A stretch of DNA of 64,000 nt from Rhizobium brockwellii (GTDB taxonomy: Bacteria > Pseudomonadota > Alphaproteobacteria > Rhizobiales > Rhizobiaceae), in the NCBI RefSeq assembly GCF_000769405.2, contig NZ_CP053442.1:186001-250000 (forward strand). The letters are read 5' to 3'. Shown piece after piece: positions 61,630-64,000 of this stretch. Each line of letters begins with the position of its first letter. Position 1 is the first letter of the stretch. The translations under genes and the position numbers were made by a program. The notes below the pieces were generated by a model, which was given only the letters and a program-made list of their open reading frames with translations, did not search any database and had not been told where the DNA came from.

Positions 61630-63219
61630 TTAATGAGCGCCAGCGCCACCGCCGGCCTGCGGCTTCTGGGTGAGCAGCAGGGCGACGGCTGCAATGGCAA
61701 GAACCACGCCGATGACGGCGAAGGTATCGGCAAAACCGAGGATGAGGGCCTGGCGTTTGACGACCTGGCCAAGCGCCACGACGGCCTTCTGGGCTGCGAC
61801 GGCATGGTCGGAGACACCATGCTGCATGAAGTAGCCGGTCAATTGGTCGAGACGGGTGCGGACTTCGTCGCGGCCGAGCGTCACCGACTGGCCGATGATG
61901 TTGGAGTGGAACTGCTCGCGTTTGGTCAGCACGGTGCCGAGTGTTGCCGTGCCGACAGCGCCGCCGAGATTACGTAGCATGTTGGTCAGGCCCGAGGCGG
62001 CGGCGGCATCCGAAGGTGCGATGCCAGCCGTTGTGATCGCGGTGATCGGCGTCAGCACCAGCGCCTGGCCGATGGCGCGGACGATGTTCGGGATCCAGAA
62101 CTGGTCGCCTGCGGTATCGGCTGACAAGGTGATGTTCATGAAGCAGCTGATCGCGAAGATCGAGATGCCGAGGAAGCCGATGTAACGCGCATCGAAGCGC
62201 TTCATCATCATCGGCACGAGCGGGATCAAAAGCAGCTGCGGCAGGCCGGTCCATGCCAGCACATTGCCGATCTGCTCGGCATTATAGCGCTGCACCTGGC
62301 CGAGATATTGCGGCAGGATATAGACGGTGCCGAAAAGGGCGACGCCGACCAGCACGTTGACGGCAACGCCGATGCCGAAATTGCGCTGCTTCAGCAGGCG
62401 CAGCTTGACCAGCGGCTTCTCCACCGTCAGCTCGATCCAGATGAAGGCGACGAGGAAGACGAAGGCGACGATACTGAGCTTGACGATGAAGGGCGAGGAG
62501 AACCAGTCTTCTTTGTTGCCTTCTTCGAGCACCGTCTGCAGCGCCGAGAGACCGATCGCCATGCTAAAGATCCCGGCCCAGTCGCCTTCCCGAAGCAGGC
62601 CGAGGCGCATCGGCTGCTTGTCGAGCGTCAGGGCAAGGGCGACCGCCATGATGGCGCTCGGGATGGCGTTGATGAAGAAGATCGTCTGCCAGCCGTAGTT
62701 TTCGGTGAGGTAGCCGCCGATGGTCGGGCCGATCGCCGGTGCGAAGGTGACCGAAAGCGCGAAGGCCGCAAGGCCGAGCGGCTGCTGGTGCTTCGGCAGC
62801 TTGGTCAGCACCATGGTGAAGGCCATCGGGATCAGCACGCCGCCGGCAAAACCCTGCAGGCCGCGCAGCACGATCATCGTGCCGAGATCATGGGCGAAGG
62901 CACAGCCAATCGAAAACAGCGGAAACAGGACGGAATTGACGAGGATATAACGGCGGAACGAGAAGACATTGCTGAAATAGGCGGTCAGCGGAATGACGAC
63001 GATCTCGCCGATGAGGTAGGAGGTGGAGATCCAGGCGCCGTTGTCGACGCCCGTTCCGATGCCGCCCTCGATGTCGAGCAGCGAGGCATTGGTGATCTGG
63101 ATGTTGAGGATCGCCATGAAGGCGCCGATCATGCCGGCGAGAACGGCGATCCATTCCCTGGTGCTGGCGCCGGATTTCGGCTGCGGAGCGGCGATTGATG
63201 TTGCTGCGATGGTGGACAT
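61630..63219 (-). CDS. emrB: DHA2-family MFS efflux permease (EmrB-like)
   Basis: A 529-residue transporter with 14 predicted helices. The DHA2 features include an N-terminal AILNIQITNASLLDIEGGIG segment, WISTSYLIGEIVVIPLTAYF, and RGLQGFAGGVLIPMAFTMVL (motif C region). It pairs with the membrane-fusion protein encoded upstream to pump drugs or lipophilic compounds through an outer-membrane channel. The gene starts 24 bases after the fusion-protein stop. Confidence 0.95.
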   Translation of the reverse strand: MSTIAATSIAAPQPKSGASTREWIAVLAGMIGAFMAILNIQITNASLLDIEGGIGTGVDNGAWISTSYLIGEIVVIPLTAYFSNVFSFRRYILVNSVLFPLFSIGCAFAHDLGTMIVLRGLQGFAGGVLIPMAFTMVLTKLPKHQQPLGLAAFALSVTFAPAIGPTIGGYLTENYGWQTIFFINAIPSAIMAVALALTLDKQPMRLGLLREGDWAGIFSMAIGLSALQTVLEEGNKEDWFSSPFIVKLSIVAFVFLVAFIWIELTVEKPLVKLRLLKQRNFGIGVAVNVLVGVALFGTVYILPQYLGQVQRYNAEQIGNVLAWTGLPQLLLIPLVPMMMKRFDARYIGFLGISIFAISCFMNITLSADTAGDQFWIPNIVRAIGQALVLTPITAITTAGIAPSDAAAASGLTNMLRNLGGAVGTATLGTVLTKREQFHSNIIGQSVTLGRDEVRTRLDQLTGYFMQHGVSDHAVAAQKAVVALGQVVKRQALILGFADTFAVIGVVLAIAAVALLLTQKPQAGGGAGAH

Positions 63220-63243
63220 GACACGAACTCCTCGTCCCCCGGC

Positions 63244-64000
63244 CTAGCTACGGTCGTTCTTGGTGTCGATGCTCGGCTGGACGGACATGCCGGGTCGCAG
63301 GTCGCCATTGGCGGCGGCGTCGCCGTCGAGCACGATCCTGACCGGAATGCGCTGGACGACCTTGGTGAAGTTGCCGGTGGCGTTATCGGGCGGCAGCAGG
63401 GCAAATTCCTGGCCGCTTGCCGGAGCGAGGCTGTCGACATGGCCGTGATAGGTGCGGCCGGGGAACATATCGACCTCGATATCGACGGGCTGGCCGGCCT
63501 TGACGTCGGTGAGCTGGGTTTCTTTGTAGTTGGCGATGACATAGGCAGCCGTCGTCGGCACGACCGACATCAGCTGGGTGCCGGCCTGGACATATTGGCC
63601 GACGCGTAGCGTCCGGTTGCCGACGGTGCCGTCGACAGGCGCGGTGATCGTCGCATAGGAAAGGTTGAGCTCGGCCTGGTGCTGGACGGCCTGACTGCGC
63701 GCAAGGGACGCCCTCGCCTGGGCAAGCTCGGCATTCAGCAGATCGACCTGCTTGACGGCGGCATCGAGCGAGGCACTGTCGCGGACGATCGAGGCCTGGG
63801 CGGCAGCGATCTGCGAGGCGGCCTGCTGCGCCGTCTGGACCGGGGCATAACCGCTGGTGGCGAGGTTCGAATAACGCTTGTTGTTCTGCTCGGCAAAGGT
63901 CTCGTTGGCGCGGTCGACGTCGACGGTCGCGCGGGCCGCAGCGATGGTCGACTGCTGGATATCGAGCGAAGCCTGCTTGGCGTTGACGGTGGCCTCTGCT
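63244..64000 (-). CDS. emrA: HlyD/EmrA-type membrane-fusion protein (partial, 5' end beyond the window)
   Basis: The reading frame runs without a stop from the right edge to 63244 and encodes the C-terminal part of an EmrA-like protein. Visible parts are the coiled-coil hairpin (LARSQAVQHQAEL), the lipoyl-like half NLSYATITAPVDGTVGNRTL and the beta-barrel domain with YVIANYKETQLTDVKAGQPV and GMSVQPSIDT. It connects EmrB to the outer membrane. The ATG, membrane helix and first part of the hairpin lie outside the window. Confidence 0.92.
   Translation of the reverse strand, partial: AEATVNAKQASLDIQQSTIAAARATVDVDRANETFAEQNNKRYSNLATSGYAPVQTAQQAASQIAAAQASIVRDSASLDAAVKQVDLLNAELAQARASLARSQAVQHQAELNLSYATITAPVDGTVGNRTLRVGQYVQAGTQLMSVVPTTAAYVIANYKETQLTDVKAGQPVDIEVDMFPGRTYHGHVDSLAPASGQEFALLPPDNATGNFTKVVQRIPVRIVLDGDAAANGDLRPGMSVQPSIDTKNDRS

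Overview
The window looks like chromosomal or large-plasmid DNA of a rhizobial alphaproteobacterium, most likely the Rhizobium leguminosarum/etli group. This rests on high GC with dense GC-rich codon use, many ABC importers, a complete glycerol locus in the R. leguminosarum glpSTPQUV arrangement, DUF992, DUF1328 and DUF2160 proteins, and FCD, LysR, AraC and DeoR regulators. This is inferred from protein families; no 16S or other marker is present. I saw no tRNA, rRNA, CRISPR array or intact insertion sequence.

Layout. (1) 1-9.8 kb: an exopolysaccharide locus with an O-antigen-ligase/polymerase-like membrane protein on the minus strand, then a plus-strand run of three glycosyltransferases, an ExoP/Wzc-type copolymerase with a tyrosine-kinase domain, gmd and fcl for GDP-fucose, and a 43-residue membrane protein. 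(2) 9.9-16.9 kb: a miscellaneous block with a YkgJ Cys-cluster protein, a methyltransferase, an alpha/beta-hydrolase fused to a LuxR domain, an L,D-transpeptidase, a ribulokinase-like FGGY kinase, Pcm and an orphan HigA. It also holds two decayed gene tails (GH2 and SDR) that are too short or broken to be ordinary ORFs. (3) 17.0-29.5 kb: a divergent catabolic cluster. The minus arm is a Dpp-type importer, a DUF1537 acid-sugar kinase and an FCD-GntR regulator. The plus arm is a DHDPS-family lyase, a cytosolic BNR/sialidase-fold protein, an iron alcohol dehydrogenase and a PdxA2-type dehydrogenase. A perfect 7-5-7 palindrome sits between the arms. I consider this the best candidate for an undescribed pathway. 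(4) 29.6-32.5 kb: two toxin-antitoxin modules (Phd/PIN and Xre/RES), each with a palindromic control region, then a free-standing alanyl-tRNA-synthetase-like catalytic core whose start is disrupted or unconventional. (5) 32.5-36.6 kb: a NitT/TauT-type importer, a VOC protein and an AraC regulator. (6) 37.0-41.7 kb: a ribose-type sugar importer. (7) 41.7-51.8 kb: glpR, glpD, glpS, glpT, glpP, glpQ, glpU, glpV and glpK, all on the minus strand. (8) 51.9-64 kb: an EamA exporter divergent from a LysR gene, a scar with a serine-recombinase relic and a truncated GNAT fragment, DUF992, a glycine-zipper lipoprotein, an EF-hand protein, DUF1328, a VOC protein, an ABC-F ATPase, an aldose-1-epimerase-like protein and an EmrB/EmrA efflux pair cut by the window edge.

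How the parts work together. The exopolysaccharide genes form a short assembly line: GDP-fucose supply, sugar addition, then polymerisation and export control. In the 17-29 kb cluster the DUF1537 kinase and PdxA2 can be read as the lower pathway of a C4 acid, by analogy with the D-threonate route to dihydroxyacetone phosphate. The lyase, the propeller protein and the alcohol dehydrogenase would then act on a larger imported compound. In the glycerol locus, residue-level reading of GlpS and GlpT predicts one canonical and one degenerate ATP site.
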